A stretch of DNA of 64,000 nucleotides, taken from contig RQTK01001135.1 of the NCBI GenBank assembly GCA_003991915.1, positions 62,001 to 126,000 of the forward strand, given 5' to 3'. Both the position numbers and the translations under genes were made by a program. The DNA is from Elysia chlorotica (lineage: Eukaryota > Mollusca > Gastropoda > Plakobranchidae). Positions within the stretch are counted from its first letter, which is position 1; each line of letters opens with the position of its first letter. Below are positions 63,060 to 64,000 of the stretch, one piece after another. Below the pieces are notes generated by a model, which saw only the letters and a list, made by a program, of their open reading frames with translations, was not told where the DNA came from and did not search any database.

Positions 63060-64000
63060 AGTGATTATGGACCATTTTATAAGAATAAAAAGGAAAATGG
63101 ATAAAACAAATCAGAGCAGAAAATAAATGTCCATTTAATTATAAAAATCTATGCTTACAATTCACAGCTGTCATATATGCAAAATAAAAGTGCTTAAAAT
63201 TAATATCCGGGCTACACTTGTAACATGACATCTTGAACCTAAGTAACAATCTATTTACATCATGTTTTATAATAAATAAAAGATAGCCATAAGAGATTTA
63301 TAAATGTTTAAAATACAAAGTTCATTTAATTTGGCATTCATTTCATTTCATTACATTAAGTTAACCTGATGAAACTTTAAAACACAAGTTGTAGAATTTA
63401 GATGAAAAAAAAAACAGATAGAGAATTAAATTTCACAAAAAGTTATCCCACTTTGTTTGAAGTTTTGAGTCATGATCAAGATGTAAAAAGTCATAGTGTT
63501 ATTTTGTAGTAACATATTTCCATTGAACACTTTTATGTTCTCTTAACATTATTACTTGATGAACTCTATAAAACCCAAAGCAGAGCTCATATCTTGAAAA
63601 AAAAGGTACACAACATGAGGAAGACATGAGTTATGTTCAAGAAGGAGAGGGATATAGTTAAAGAAGGAGAGGGATATAGTGTTTTTTGTTGACATGAGAG
63701 CTAATTTACATCAGAAACATCATAGTGTCTTCTTGTTCATGCACTTTTGTTAGGTTTTAAAGACTAGAATAAGCTGCGCTATTTAGCACAATTCACTCCT
63801 CTTGCTTGATGAGCTAAATTGTATCTAAAAAAAAGTAGAGATCGTGTCATCTAACCAGCTGTAACTCTTGGTGAATTCACATTCCAAATACTAATTCCTA
63901 CTATTCATGTTATACAGTTTTTATCTCAACAAAAATCAGATAGGTTATAAAAAACTGTATTTAACCCAATAATTAATTAATTTCTAATTTTTTTATGCAA
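63060..64000. other. AT-rich DNA at the right edge, no exon recognised
   Basis: Apart from a short tandem repeat of AAGAAGGAGAGGGATATAGT at 63639-63680, nothing is recognisable. No further KCTD9 exon (BTB remainder or pentapeptide repeats) was seen. Confidence 0.4.

Noticed and set aside
62830-63126. 98-codon frame as a separate gene
   Set aside because: Only the part encoding EWITLNVGGKIFTTTQ resembles a protein (KCTD9 BTB start); the rest is AT-rich read-through.

Overview
This 64 kb window is eukaryotic nuclear DNA: AT-rich, intron-dense, with GT-AG introns, microsatellites, tRNA-derived SINEs, several LINE fragments and small DNA transposons, plus one 316-base assembly gap (16018-16333). 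The protein sequences are closest, from memory, to lophotrochozoan orthologues. Together with the (TC)n and AGATCTAG-rich repeats this suggests a mollusc, probably a gastropod. That is inference, not proof.

Five conserved housekeeping or metabolic genes were reconstructed exon by exon. Except at the KCTD9 BTB exons, every junction kept the reading frame. (1) XPNPEP1, cytosolic Xaa-Pro aminopeptidase, minus strand, 6269 down to 672, running off the left edge; 8 coding exons encode the N-terminal 230 residues. (2) A PHOSPHO2-like HAD phosphatase, plus strand, 12342-14085, 2 coding exons, 245 aa. (3) A GPAT4/GPAT3-type glycerol-3-phosphate acyltransferase, plus strand, 19158-35620, 15 exons, 470 aa. 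(4) HSPA9 (mortalin, mitochondrial Hsp70), minus strand, 56283-44787, 17 exons, 656 aa. (5) The 5' part of a KCTD9-like BTB protein, plus strand, from 60662, running off the right edge. These genes share no pathway; the order looks like ordinary animal gene neighbourhood. HSPA9 and KCTD9 are head to head about 4.4 kb apart.

The intergenic and intronic DNA is heavily rearranged. A ~1.3 kb segment carrying the first coding exon of the PHOSPHO2-like gene is present twice (9.33-10.65 kb and 11.15-12.5 kb), with a LINE reverse-transcriptase fragment exactly at the junction; the upstream exon copy is cut short by a stop. A tandem duplication starts inside the last bases of GPAT4 exon 1 and has an inverted-copy rearrangement in one unit. 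A piggyBac-like miniature element with TTAA ends lies in a GPAT4 intron. A 159-bp sequence occurs identically inside and just upstream of HSPA9. Two perfect palindromes of 32 and 30 bp lie upstream of KCTD9, one flanked by an 8-bp direct repeat. In the KCTD9-like gene, two neighbouring BTB exons lie in reversed order along the DNA.

No rRNA gene, intact tRNA gene, CRISPR array or recognisable retrovirus-like or LTR element was seen. I did not find a clearly new multi-gene system. The most unusual signals are the scrambled KCTD9 exons, the template-switch-like rearrangement in GPAT4 intron 1, and the duplicated PHOSPHO2 exon block with its unidentified coding-like companion.
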